This document shows, in pieces, positions 11,680-22,698 of a stretch of 64,000 nt of DNA (its first letter is position 1; each line of letters begins with the position of its first letter). Made by a program: the position numbers and the translations under genes. The notes under the pieces were generated by a model that saw nothing but the letters and a program-made list of their open reading frames with translations, did not search any database and had not been told where the DNA came from. The stretch covers positions 1,116,001 to 1,180,000 of the forward strand of contig JAHGAU010000013.1 in NCBI GenBank assembly GCA_019925105.1. The letters run 5' to 3'. This DNA comes from Niebla homalea. Its lineage: Eukaryota; Ascomycota; Lecanoromycetes; Lecanorales; Ramalinaceae.

Positions 11680-13324
11680 ATGCATCTTCTGCATACCACC
11701 AAGTTAGATCTGCATGAATTCATCGGGAGTGACATACCCAAGTATGCGATCCTCTCTCACACCTGGGGCGACGGTGAAGTCTTGTTTCGACACGTCTGCG
11801 ACAAGGGAGTCTCCTCGGATGACTCGGCAGGAAGCTCTAAGATTCGGAACGCCTGCGCGCAAGCTGTCAAGGATGGCTGGGAGTATATTTGGATCGACAC
11901 ATGCTGTATCAATAAGCAAAGCAGTGCAGAACTATCAGAGGCTATCAATTCCATGTACAAGTGGTATCAAGCCTCTGAAGTGTGCTATGTCTTCTTAGCG
12001 GATGTCTCACCAACCGCAAAGGAACTCAAAGGTAGCCGGTGGTTTACACGAGGCTGGACATTGCAAGAACTTCTGGCACCGAGATTGGTGAAATTCTACG
12101 ATCAGCACTGGAACTACTTAGGGTGCAAGGACTTGGGAGATAAGGAGCTCCTGAACAGTAAATCGGCTCGGGACTGGGCAACAAGACCTGCCAAGAGATC
12201 AACTGAGCCAGTCCCGCAAGCGCTATCATTCTTGATGGAGATAGCCGAAGTGACTCGCATTGGCTTGACGTACCTGACAGAAAAAAATACGGCAAGTATT
12301 GCTCAAAAAATGTCCTGGCTTGCTCGGAGACAGACAGACAGGGGAGAGGACATGGCATATTGCATGCTCGGTCTCTTCGACGTCAACATGCCCTTGCTTT
12401 ATGGCGAAGGCGAAGCGAAAGCGTTCTTTAGGCTGCAATTGCAGATCTTGAAAATTTCAAATGACGACTCCATCCTTGCACACAATTCAGAGCGGTCCAG
12501 TGGACTATTGGCTCATTCCCCTCGCGACTTTGCCTACTGCGAGGACATACAGTCAGGTGCACACCCATATGCGATTGCTAGACTTGAGTACGTTGTTGTT
12601 GAAATGAACATAGTAGCCCTATATGTTAGGGGCGCTATGGATGAGATCGCACCAGCCGACAAAAAATTTCATGCCAGAACCCGGAGAGGCTCTCTATTTT
12701 CAAAATATTCTAGTCCTCCAGAGGGACATGGATACGATACTCGAGAAAGAAAAAAGAAAAAGAGAGAAAGAAAGGTTGATGGGGAAACCTTAAAGCCATC
12801 CTCATCTCAGACCGAGAATGGACCAGCCTTACCAGGATCTGCAAGTACCTACACTATTCCCAGTGCCGTTCCTACGACGCGATCACATTTTCCAGAAACC
12901 GAACAATCCAGCCAGCCTTCTCGGAAGAACATCTCAAGTGATGGAGGATCTCCGGCGCCTTCTCTGATGGTGAGTAGACCTTTAAAGTGCTGTCTATCAC
13001 TCCATGTATGATTTGGGGAGCCCCTATCTTAATCAGCAAAAGTAACGCTGCACATAGGCCCGTAGGATTACCATGTACGGACAATGGTTGAAGGAGCATC
13101 ACAGCGAGCCTCCAGTTGCTATCTTCCAGAACAAATTCAGCGTTTCTTCTCCTCAATACGATACCCTTACCGTTTCCGACAAAGCCAAGTCCTACATGGA
13201 GCGTTATAGCGGCCAGGAATGGGACTGGTGGCCTGCAAAGCCACCCAAAAGACCCAGAAAGCCGAATAAGATACGACTTCACTGGAATTGTGTAGGACTT
13301 CTAGAGAAGAAATCTGCTGAGTGA
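11680..13324 (+). CDS. HET-domain protein (heterokaryon incompatibility type)
   Basis: Two exons, 11680-12969 and 13058-13324, separated by an 88-bp GT-AG intron, give 518 residues. The start is the ATG beginning MHLLHTTKLD; a further in-frame TTG lies just upstream. The three classic HET blocks are present: YAILSHTWGD (about residues 22-31), WIDTCCINK (about 75) and GWTLQELLAP (about 127-136). The post-HET segment with GEDMAYCMLGLFDVNMPLLYGEG is typical of HET-E-like proteins. A Lys/Arg-rich linker (residues about 355-375) precedes a Ser/Pro-rich stretch. There is no NACHT or WD40 tail. HET domains trigger cell death after nonself fusion; the partner is unknown. The 3' end is tentative: exon 2 ends at a TGA inside a GTGAGA context, so another intron is possible. 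Confidence 0.85.
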
Positions 13325-13429
13325 GACTGACATTGTGGTAGAGATGTGGAGAACAACGCTATGCCGACTGTAGTCCTGCGTTAGTGCGAAAGTGCGTCCG
13401 GATCGGCGAGCAGGCGTTTGAAGAAGGAC

Positions 13430-14341
13430 ATGGAAAGTGAATCCATCACCGTTGTTGACCTTCGCACCACAAGTCTCAAACTGACACTATTATCTCCGTA
13501 TAGGCACGACTTTACTGAGGCTGGAGCTGAATCCACAAACGTGCCTGACACAGCGCCGGCCCCAGCCCCAAGTACAAGTACAGGAGAGAGCAGTCAGAGC
13601 TCCGACCCCAATGCGCTATTCGATACGCGCGTCCCTGGACAAGATCAAGCAGGCAATATCATACAACACGGCTCGAGTAGGCCTGACCTCATCAATGAAT
13701 ATCGAGTCACTTTCTTCATTCTTCTTGGCATCAAGCAGAGCTCGCGAGTTGACCATACCCAGCTCGAGACCTCACGCTCGACCTACAATGACTCATGCTT
13801 CTTCAAGGACCTCAGAGCACAGTATCGCAGTGTACGAGGCTTCTATCGCTACTGGCTGTCCCCCTTGGTCTTCAGCCACTGCTCGTTTGTCAAATACACC
13901 CGCTTCTACGTCAACGAGCTTGCGCACGTTGGGCTGAGCCTGCCAGTCGATCCAATCTACGTCTACACCCCTCGTCCTCCCGGACCACACGATGATCCAC
14001 CAATCTCACCACACGAATTCAACCGGCGCTTCTATACAACCCTCTGCAATCCTTGTGGTAGATCCGAGGCAGTGACGCGGATCCCAAAGCGGAGTAAACG
14101 ATTCCAGACGAATCTGCACGTTGACGGTAGAGAGGACATGTGGGGCCTACACCTAGAGCTACGGCCAAGCTTGTTCCGCGTACTGCTTTGGCAGATCGCA
14201 GTCACAGCTGCGGGGTGGGCGCTGATGGCGTGGTGGTTAGTACATCACAAGACCGACCTGCAGGGGGCTGCGGTACCAGTGACGATTATCATAACGGCGA
14301 CTGCGGCACTCTATGTGCCTTTGTGGGAGAAGATGAAATGA
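13430..14341 (+). CDS. Fungal membrane protein with two C-terminal helices
   Basis: An open frame of about 303 residues from the first ATG (MESESITVVDL). The first 75 residues are Ala/Pro/Ser-rich. A conserved-looking globular part follows, with RSTYNDSCFFKDLRAQYRSV and YVYTPRPPGP. The C-terminus has two hydrophobic segments (VLLWQIAVTAAGWALMAWWL and an Ala/Ile/Thr-rich one) before a short basic tail. I associate this overall pattern with uncharacterised Pezizomycotina proteins. The 5' end is doubtful: an acceptor-like TATAG at about 13499-13503 suggests that the first codons may be intronic and that a first exon lies upstream. It starts about 100 bp after the HET gene on the same strand. Confidence 0.6.
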   Translation: MESESITVVDLRTTSLKLTLLSPYRHDFTEAGAESTNVPDTAPAPAPSTSTGESSQSSDPNALFDTRVPGQDQAGNIIQHGSSRPDLINEYRVTFFILLGIKQSSRVDHTQLETSRSTYNDSCFFKDLRAQYRSVRGFYRYWLSPLVFSHCSFVKYTRFYVNELAHVGLSLPVDPIYVYTPRPPGPHDDPPISPHEFNRRFYTTLCNPCGRSEAVTRIPKRSKRFQTNLHVDGREDMWGLHLELRPSLFRVLLWQIAVTAAGWALMAWWLVHHKTDLQGAAVPVTIIITATAALYVPLWEKMK

Positions 14342-14974
14342 ACTGATAGCCTGATGATGACAGAGACCTGTGTTCCAGAGTCCGCAAATCTGCACTGTGA
14401 TTATCCTTTTGGGGAATATGGGACGTGTCTAGAATCGTTCTGCTCATGGAATATGTTGAATGCATACCTCAGGTTCGTGGAGAGCAGCGACATTCACCTC
14501 GGGGTAATATGAAATTCCACTTGCGGGGATCTTACGAACTTTATAATCGACGATATATGGAATGACTGATGTCTGCTACAAAAAAGTGCAACGTGGGCAG
14601 CCTGGCGATATCCTTACCGTCATGAGAAGTGGGTTTCGGAAAAAGATCTTGTTATATCGATTGTGGACTGCATTTCGATGAACAATTTTAACACCCAAAG
14701 TTTCTTCATCTAGGGTCGTAGTAAATAATCTAAAAGATCTTGATGATTCGAAACGGCATGGGTTTCAATCCTGGAAATTCATCGGAAACAGGCGTTTTTA
14801 ACACACACGCCGAAGGAGCGTACAGGGCTGTCCTCGCTCTGGCTTTTTAATGGTGCTTGGCCTTCTCCTCGAGGTGGACTAGATCTGGTTTTTCTGTCTC
14901 CAGTGTTGTTATATGGCGATATAACCCACTTGGATTTCGAGTGACGAAAACTTCTGATGGTGGGGTAGTTTTCC
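14342..14974. other. Intergenic, no gene seen
   Basis: This is the space between the convergent membrane-protein gene and the Zn2Cys6 gene. A 96-codon minus-strand frame (14779-15069) overlaps the 3' end of the latter but looks like chance coding. Confidence 0.5.
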
Positions 14975-15942
14975 TTAGAAGCCTGCTGAAAGCTGAAAAA
15001 TACGTCTATTGCAGTCATGCCCCCAGCATTGGGGCTTTGTGAGTGTGTCTCGTTCAAAAGGCCGATCAAAGATCCCGTATCGATGGGGGTCTTTTGATTC
15101 TGTAGGAGTTGGGGATTTCCTAGTAAAGATTAAACCGCGCACGACTTCGACTCGCCCAATGAGATCTCCGTCTTCATCAAGGACTTGACCGTCTTCATTC
15201 GGTATTCGTCCTTCAAGCTTCCCTGAGTCGCCTTCAACAATATTCCTATATGGTAGGGCTGTGGCGCCGACTTTGTCAACACTCGCGACGGCTAAAGTGG
15301 AATCAGATGCATTGCTCAATCCCCCATCATCATCTGTATCGTTGTAATCGTTATCTGGAGAAGATCGAGCTTGACTGACTGGACCCGTCGTTTGAACGAT
15401 CCTCACTTCACCAATGACGTTTCCGTCGTCGTCCAAGACTTCACCATGTTCATTTGGCCACCGTCTTGCAATTGGTACAAGACTGCCGTCAAGAATGAAC
15501 ATCATGGGTAGGTTCGACTTGTCGAGGTAGTCCGTTGCCATGATATCAGGTGGTACACAATGCAAGCTGAGCCTTACACAAGCCGCACACGGCCACTGGT
15601 TGGTAGTTGCAGAATCGCATTTGATTTTTCGGCGCCGGCAGCCATCGCAAGCTCTGGGAACTAGGTTTGATTAGCGATGGAAGTTCTGAGTGATTTTCTC
15701 AAGCACACCGTGAAGTCTCTTGTGCCGTGGCTGCGCATAGCCAAGGAAATAGTCTACTCAAATTAGGTTATTGGAAGTTTACTATTCGTATCATTCGATC
15801 TACCATCGTCATCACCTGCCTTCAGGGGCGTGGTGTCATTTGTTCGGGAATGTTTGTCCACCCAACAATCTCCATCCTCAGCATCAGGTCTGGTCCGACG
15901 TAGGATATCCTGAGACAGTTGCCAAGGTCCACTTACTGACAT
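14975..15942 (-). CDS. Zn2Cys6 protein with DUF3659-like repeats
   Basis: Exon 1 is 15942-15816 (ATG at 15942) and exon 2 is 15660-14975. A 155-bp intron (GTGATG...CCTAG) joins them in phase 1, giving 270 residues. Residues about 43-80 form a binuclear zinc cluster, RACDGCRRRKIKC followed by WPCAACVRLSLHC, with all six Cys present. Two copies of an Asp/Gly-rich motif follow: EHGEVLDDDGNVIGEV and NEDGQVLDEDGDLIGRV. These resemble DUF3659, a repeat otherwise known from fungal LEA-like proteins. A Ser/Asp-rich spacer lies between them. No fungal-specific middle homology domain is present. It is probably a nuclear DNA-binding protein, but no regulatory role is shown. Confidence 0.75.
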
Positions 15943-16504
15943 AATGCCGCAAGCACTGAGCTGAGCTTGTCAACGCCTGTCGAATGTCGTTGATCAGTAC
16001 AAAGGATTGCGCCAGGCTTCGAAATGATTGAAGACCGCAGTCAGTATTAACATCAAGATAATGATGGAAGGTCCGGAAAGCGCTGATGCCTCGGTTTTCA
16101 ACGAAGTGAGGCAGTGAAAAGGCTGAGGCTGAGCATGCTGGCGCTAATGCACGTCCACCCGGCGTCCACCACCTCCAAATGGTCGATCATGCATTGCTGC
16201 GAGGCAACCTTCCGGGCTCTCATAAAAACTTGGGTGTTGAGCTCATACTGCTACATTAGGAGCCCGGGGCTGTGTTGCCTATGCGGTAGTCGTCCGAGGG
16301 AGGATTGCGATAAGATGTTGCGCTACTTGGCCCCTTGGTCCCTTCGATCTAGAGGTCCTACTATCATATCCACCGTTGTACACCCGAGTCCCTAGGTACG
16401 CTAGTCTTGCAATCAATGAATTTATCTTAGCGGTACGTCAAATGATACATCAATCCACCATTATCTCTCCTCCAAATCACCTCGATTCCCATTCCATCGT
16501 TTTC
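15943..16504. other. Intergenic, no gene seen
   Basis: This stretch lies between the start of the Zn2Cys6 gene and the PAN2 stop codon. It probably contains the Zn2Cys6 promoter and the PAN2 3' UTR. Short plus-strand frames here are not supported. Confidence 0.5.
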
Positions 16505-19500
16505 TCACCTCAACGGGCTCCCGAAATATCCCTCCCCATCCACTCTCCGCCTCGCTGCTGGTGTTCCTATCGTACTGCTGACCCCACTCTCACCGCCTGC
16601 CATCTCAGGCGTCATCCTCCCACTCATGGTGTTCCCCGGTATCAAACTCCCTTCTCCACCACCCACCACTTCCTTTGCCTTCCTCCTCTTCCCGATCTTC
16701 CCGCCCTGAGCCTCGAACTCCGCTGGCGGCTTGAACGCAGTATTTGGCCCGTCACGGTAAATCTCCACGAGCTTCTGCTCCAGGACCCCCTCATTCACGA
16801 AGTCTTGGTACTGCCGCCACAGACTCAAAGCTGTGCGCGCATCCACGATACTATCGTGGTTCCCTGTCTGGATCTCCTCGTCCAAAAAGTACCACGCCAG
16901 AAACCGTAAGCTCAGCCTCCGCTTCTCGTTCGCGGGGCGGAATAGCGTGACCGTGTCCACGATCTGGGACTTCGGCACGTGGATGTTGATGGTGCGGAAA
17001 TCGGAGGCGAGGCCGTGACCGACAAAGACGCAGCCTAGGTTGAGAAGCAGCCAGAGCTTCTTGTAAGCTACTTTGAGGGATTGCAACGCGTGCGTGGAGC
17101 GCTGGGGATCGAGATCTCCTGTCGACAGGCCCGAATATCTGGTTAGATGGTCGACGATGGGTTCGTTTATTTTGATGTAGTCGTCGATGAAGGGGACGCC
17201 TTCGTTTGCGCCGCTTTCGCCGCGTAGGCAGGAGATGCGGCCTGTGCCTTGGCGGGTGGGGCGGATTACTTCTGTAGAGCCGTCGATTTTGATTTGAATC
17301 TCCTCTTGCTCTAGAGAGACGAATTCAGCATCGATGGCGAGGTGGAAGCTCGGTTGGGGAACTTCGACAAGGGGTTCGAGGGGAAAGCCGACGGAGGCTT
17401 GAGGTTGCTGAGGTAGCGCATTGAGAGAGCCGAGATTGTAGAGGCAGGAGATGTCGGGATTGGTCTTCCAGGATTCGTCAATATTGTGACGGTAGGCTTT
17501 CATCTGATAAGTCAGAATGATTGGAGTCTTCCAGTTGGGAGCGAAGCGTAGGGCTTCGGCTTTGTCGACTTGCCGGACCAGAAAGTCGTTGAAAAGGTAC
17601 CAGTCGTTCTTCTCAATGCCAGTAGTAGTGGGCACTTCAGAGATGCCAACGTTGGCGAATGAGACTAGATGCGATTTCTGGCCCTGTGTGCTGCTAATGT
17701 CGGCTACGAAGCCAACGAGCTCATACAAGATGAGATTATTGGGGTGCCGAAACCGATTGAGAGCATCCCCCTCCTGACAGGTGATGTCGCCTCCAGGGTG
17801 TATTGTGATACCTATTTCTTCAGGTAACCAGCCCCGATTTGCCCATAACTGGGCGCTGCTTTTGGGGTTCCGATCTAAAGCGGCATCAATCATGAGCACC
17901 GTCGGCAATTCGAATATCGCACGTCTGTTGCTCAGTTGAGGATACCTGCGACAGTGTCTACAATACCCTTTGCTCTGCGTTGAAGCGCTTATGCTCATCT
18001 TCAGAACATCCGAGAATCGGGGTGCAGGTGTCCGCCCTCTACCAGCAGAGTGCATGTCTGGGTAGGTAAGGTCAATGCCGACTGACGGCTCTGCCCTGTA
18101 AGTCTCATTGTGGCAATTGAGGCATCTCATAGCAATCTGTGCATTGAGACTCAGCAGCCGGCTCATGCTGTATTCTGGTGGATCATAGTTGGATGATTCT
18201 TGACAGATTCTCCCTAGGAGAAATCGATTGGCCTGAGATAGGCGTTCACCGAGGCTTCTTGATGGCACTTGATCCTCCAACAGGTGATGACGTGCCGCCT
18301 CGACGCTACCGCCAAACGTCTTGAGGAAATTTGTGGCCTGGCACACCTCACCAGCAGCTTTCTCTAACATGTCAGACAAGAAGCCGAGCTCGCAGAAAAG
18401 GCAATCTTCTACAAGACAGCTTCCAGCGACGTGGTGGAGCGCCTGATTTCGAATAATGGGAGTATACTTGAAAAGTTGCAGTAGAGGGTTGAGATAAGAG
18501 TTTGAGATGTCAGTCTCCAAGCCCGAATATGTGGTTTTGTTGTAGGCTCGAAAGTCAAAGTCAGCAACTCCATACTTCCCATACTTGATCTTCACATTCA
18601 TGTAGTACCACGGCACATCCACGCGTGTAGCTCCTGAAAAAGAAAAGCCAGCCAAAGCTTCTGCTGCATCACTGATCCGTCTGCCACCTCCCTGGCCATT
18701 CTCCAGCTCTTTGGCTTTTTCGCTAAGCAATCTGGCGCTTGGGAAGGCAGCAGCATTGGCGTCGCTAAGTCGTTGCCGGTGCGCCTGATTTCTTCGGAAG
18801 GGGCCTGGATTTGGTGCAAAATGGCCAAATCCAGACGGCCGCAAATTCCTCTCAACATCTGGGTCCAATTCAACCGGTAATAGCCCGGCCTCAAAAGGTT
18901 GCTCATTACCCCAAGCCGACAGAAGCCGCTCTCTATAATAAGGCATCCCAATGGTGCTGAACGGGCTACGAAGAGTCAGCTCACATGATAGGGCCTCTCG
19001 GCTGAATTGAGGTTACTCACGCATCCTCGTCGATGGATATCTGCTGTAAGTGCTCGACATCGTCAGCGTATTCCGGCATTTTGACGACTTCGTTGATATT
19101 CATCATTTTATTGGGTGATCCCCACAGATGTAAAGTGTTGTCATTGTCCGCCAAAGCCCACAAGCTCCCTGAGGAAGACATGACGAAGTGAGTTATCACG
19201 AAACCCAGGAAAGTCATATTTGAGGTATTGTGGTTGACAACATCAATGACTTGTAATTGACCGTTCGGGGCTGCCAGTATGCATGTAGTAGAGAGCTTTG
19301 GGTGAATTTGCACGTGTGCTGCCCCACCAGGGAAAGGTATTGGTGGCATTTGTAGCATGGCCTTGAGATCATAGACTTTGGCGAGATTCTCGAGCATTGC
19401 GGGACCATGTGGTCTCACAGCGCGGCCGCAGGTGATCAATGAGTTGCCAGACATTTCCATATCGCTAATGCTAGCGGTGTGAGCCTGCCATGTCTTCATG

Positions 19501-20263
19501 ACCTGAAACGTGTTTATGTCAAGAAAGTCGACGGAGCCTGTGCTAGTAGCCGCGCATATGTAGCGACTGTGCTTCATCATCGTATACTCGACCTCAGTCT
19601 CAATCTCCTCGATGACGCTCCCTTTGGTAACATCAACCTTCAACATGCACTTTTGATTGCCAGCAACGAGTAAGGAAGCGCCCCGGTCGACGAAAACCAT
19701 ACAGTTGAGGTTGGTCATGGACGAATGCTCGATGTGTGAGATGGTCAAGGCACGTCGAAGCATAAAATGGACGCTTCCTGCAGCAACCGAGAGAACGCCA
19801 TGGTCGTTGAACAAAAATTGCAGCACCGCCCCTTCGGTCTCGTCGTGGGCCTGGATTGACGTATAACGTTCCAGTTGGGCACCGGCAAATGACGTGACGT
19901 GGCCCTGGAAAAGATTGATCTCAGGTCACTCATGCGTGATTCATTCTTCTTGAACAGTACCTACATGGCAGTCACCGACCCACAGCAATTCCTGCTTTGT
20001 GTCAAAAGCAATGGTCCCTACATTAGGCGAAGGGCCGAAGCCATTGATGTCAGCAGCGGGAAGCCGCAGGCTGTGGAGCTGTGTGTATCCTATTAGTTTT
20101 GGAGTTGGTCTGCTATTCCCCCATCGATAATTTTCATAATGTAGTGATAGTGGATGGGGCGCAACTGGCGATATAAATGGCATAATTTGAATGACAGCAA
20201 TTGCAAACGGACGGTACAAATAGCGATGGGATGTTGACAGACCTCTTGCCAGTCATTTTCCAT
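16505..20263 (-). CDS. PAN2: PAN2, catalytic subunit of the PAN deadenylase
   Basis: Four exons (20263-20243, 20078-19965, 19904-19021, 18965-16505) give 1159 residues, the usual length. The first exon is only 21 bp and encodes MENDWQE. Introns are 164, 60 and 55 bp and all are GT-AG. The N-terminal third is the WD40-like region. A catalytically dead ubiquitin-hydrolase-like domain with Cys pairs follows (about residues 440-850). The C-terminal DEDD exonuclease has IDAEFVSLEQEE (Asp and Glu), HGLASDFRTI (Asp) and HDSIVDARTAL (His and Asp). With PAN3 it shortens mRNA poly(A) tails in the cytoplasm. The exon 3/4 junction restores the conserved FSTIGMPYYRE. The tail is Gly/Ser/Pro-rich. The gene is intact and housekeeping in character. 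Confidence 0.95.
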
Positions 20264-21159
20264 CACTGGGCCTTCACAACGATTTCAGCAAATGGGAAGG
20301 AGCTATTGAGATGCTGTCCAAGCATCTTGGGGTTGGCGCAGATGATGATTGCGTCCACCGCGGCGGGACGGTCATAGTGCAAGGAGCCTACGGATGCTCT
20401 AGGTTACCGCGCTGACGTCTTGGGAATTGGCCAGTGTCTCCCAGGAATTGCTGAGAGAACCTGGGTGCCGCCTTGGGCCGCATACTTTGAGTTCAATGGA
20501 TTGAAGGTTGATAAAGGCGAGGGATGAAGGCTGAAAGGCTAATACGAGGGCGACTTGTACGTGTATGACATCATATTTACTGCATTTCATCATTGGATTA
20601 AACATATTTGAATTCTCAGTCGAGTATCTTCGGTACCGAAAGAAGAGGAATAGCCGGAATTCTGCAAAGCTGCAGTCGGATGGATAAGTGGGCCTAAGGC
20701 CATTTGGCGCGGCATTTGGACATCGCCTTACGCAATATTGGATACATAGTGAAGTCGATCGACAAACAAATATCAATCACGAGCAGTCGATTGCCGTGTA
20801 GCAGCGAGTTCACGGCATCTCGACTGTCTCCCGCTTCCCTCCCAATCTGCAATCCCCCGCCCAAAATTCCAGTGTCACACTGCGACCACTGGTCACAAAG
20901 ATCTCAAACAGTGGAGGGCGCTTTTCTCTCTGGGATTGGCAGAGAAAGAGCTTCGAAAGGGCAGTTGTAGATACCGCGAGCTATATAACGGTACGTGCTG
21001 ACTTTCATGTCCTTCCAGAGACGACTTGGGCTTTGCGAACATGGTATCTGAGGATTTCAAAACTCGAGTGAGAGGTGGACGCGGCTTCACCGTACCTTTG
21101 CATGCTCGATTGGAACTCTCAATGACCGGGTGAGTGCCAGAATTTGTGGCACCATTTGA
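20264..21159. other. Intergenic between PAN2 and MRPL6
   Basis: This contains the PAN2 promoter side and the MRPL6 3' side. A 125-codon minus-strand frame at 20399-20776 has no start context, splice support or domain and is taken as chance. No other gene is seen. Confidence 0.45.
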
Positions 21160-21995
21160 TCACTTGATCTTCTTGGCCTTTAGCCTGATGGTCTCCCCAT
21201 TGACGAATATGCCTTTTCCCTTATACGGCTCCGGCACCCTCCACTTCCTTATTCTCGCGGCAAATTGGTTCACCACCTCTTTCTCTGGTCCCTCCAGTAG
21301 TATTATGGTGGGTTGCGGCGTGCTGGCCTTCATATGTAATGGCACGCCGAGCTCGATAGGGTGTGAGTATCCAACCTTCAAGGACACGAATTTCTGCCCC
21401 GGGTATTCAGGCTGCACGGATACTGCTGAAGGCTCAATGGTCGCACGATATCCAACTCCCACCATGCGTAGTATTGTAGTATGCCCCTCCGATACCCCAA
21501 GGATATGATTATTGAGGTACGCACGAGTCGTTCCTGTCCTGGATTAGCATAGTGTGAGCAAAGGCGAGCATTGAAAGCGTACCCCACATCTCACGCTGTT
21601 TCCGCACTTGCCGGTCATGTATGCTCAGGGTCGCCTTTCTTGATTCCTGGTCGTGGTCTAAAGTCATGTATGGAGGGATTGAAAGGTACATTTTGCCTGC
21701 CAACTGGTGAGCGCTTTGTAGTTGCCGTTTCCATGGACTTCTGACCCAGTGGACCCTCGATCTGAAGGGTTTTGGCTGATTCTGTCGACATGACGGTGTT
21801 GTGTAGTGGCGGCAGAGGTTCAGTCAGGGTCAAATTGACCTCTTGAGGAATGGACAATGGCGCAGAGCCAATCCGAGACTTGGATGTTGTTGAGGTAGAA
21901 AAGGCCGTGCATGGGGGCCGCGAGAGCAGTCCAGGAACTAAGAACTCTGGTACGCTTCCGAGCGCTCGAACAGTACCCCGCGTTCGAATAGACAT
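21160..21995 (-). CDS. MRPL6: Mitochondrial ribosomal protein uL6m
   Basis: Three exons (21995-21746, 21696-21583, 21533-21160) with two 49-bp introns give 245 residues. The N-terminus is basic and Ser/Thr-rich, as in a mitochondrial presequence (MSIRTRGTVRALGSVPEFL). The bacterial L6 signatures follow. The first junction restores EGPLGKMYLSIPPYMTLD and the second restores REMWGTTRAYLNNHILGV. The C-terminal KH-like half has MVGVGYRATIE, KVGYSHPIELGVP and RVPEPYKGKGIFVNGE, ending LKAKKIK. It belongs to the large subunit of the mitoribosome. It is divergently transcribed from the Tht1/KAR5 gene with about 700 bp between starts. The gene is intact. Confidence 0.95.
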
Positions 21996-22698
21996 GCTTG
22001 CAACTTGAAATAATCTACGTTCAAGGCCCGATGAAGCAATTCACGCCCAAGGTAAGCTATGCCGAAAACGGATCGACCGAGGCAGGTCAGGGACGGGCGC
22101 TTATTTGTTAGCATTAAAACCCTTCAAGACAGACACTGCTTGTGTTCATCATGATTTACTCTCCCGCACACCGTGCCTTTTCTCTAAAAGGCGCTCAGTA
22201 ATGCTCCAACAGCATCGCAAAAGTGACGGCCTTGACAGCTGTCTTTGTTAGGACGGATGGCTCAGCGCTAGCTGTCATGCTCTTAACCAAGTCAAGTCTA
22301 GCGCCGAACACGTGATATGGTGAGAATCTCGTGACGCCCATCCTTGTACAACTCCAAGTTTCGTAAACAAAAACTCAAGTATCATAGTATTGCGCGTGTC
22401 GATAGCAAGATCCAGCCATGTGAAGGCTCTCTGATACTCAAAAGGATACTGATACCCATGCCAAACTGTATGCAGCTCCCTATGTAGTCCGGTTGCTGAG
22501 TTAGCGACGCGAGTTGAAAGCGTCAGCTGATGACGGGAAGGTGCTTGTCAGGACTTGGCAGATCAATGTCAATGTGAATTGAGGAAGCACAGCAACTCTT
22601 AACTCTCACTCTACACTCGCGAATTGATCTCACCCTCATTGTCTATATTTCAATCTCTTTCTTTCAAGATCATCATACCAAATCTCAATCTAGTCACC
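21996..22698. promoter_or_regulatory. Bidirectional intergenic region, MRPL6 / Tht1
   Basis: This 703-bp space separates two divergent starts and so should hold both promoters. A pyrimidine-rich tract at about 22615-22690 (runs of TCTC and TTTC) sits just before the Tht1 ATG, as is common in fungal promoters. No specific factor site is claimed. Confidence 0.4.

Noticed and set aside
12872..13282. 136-codon minus-strand frame opposite the HET gene
   Set aside because: Antisense to the HET gene's exon 1/intron/exon 2, without start context or domain.
16376..16909. 177-codon plus-strand open frame
   Set aside because: It overlaps the 3' end of PAN2 in antisense and has no domain; PAN2 is certain.
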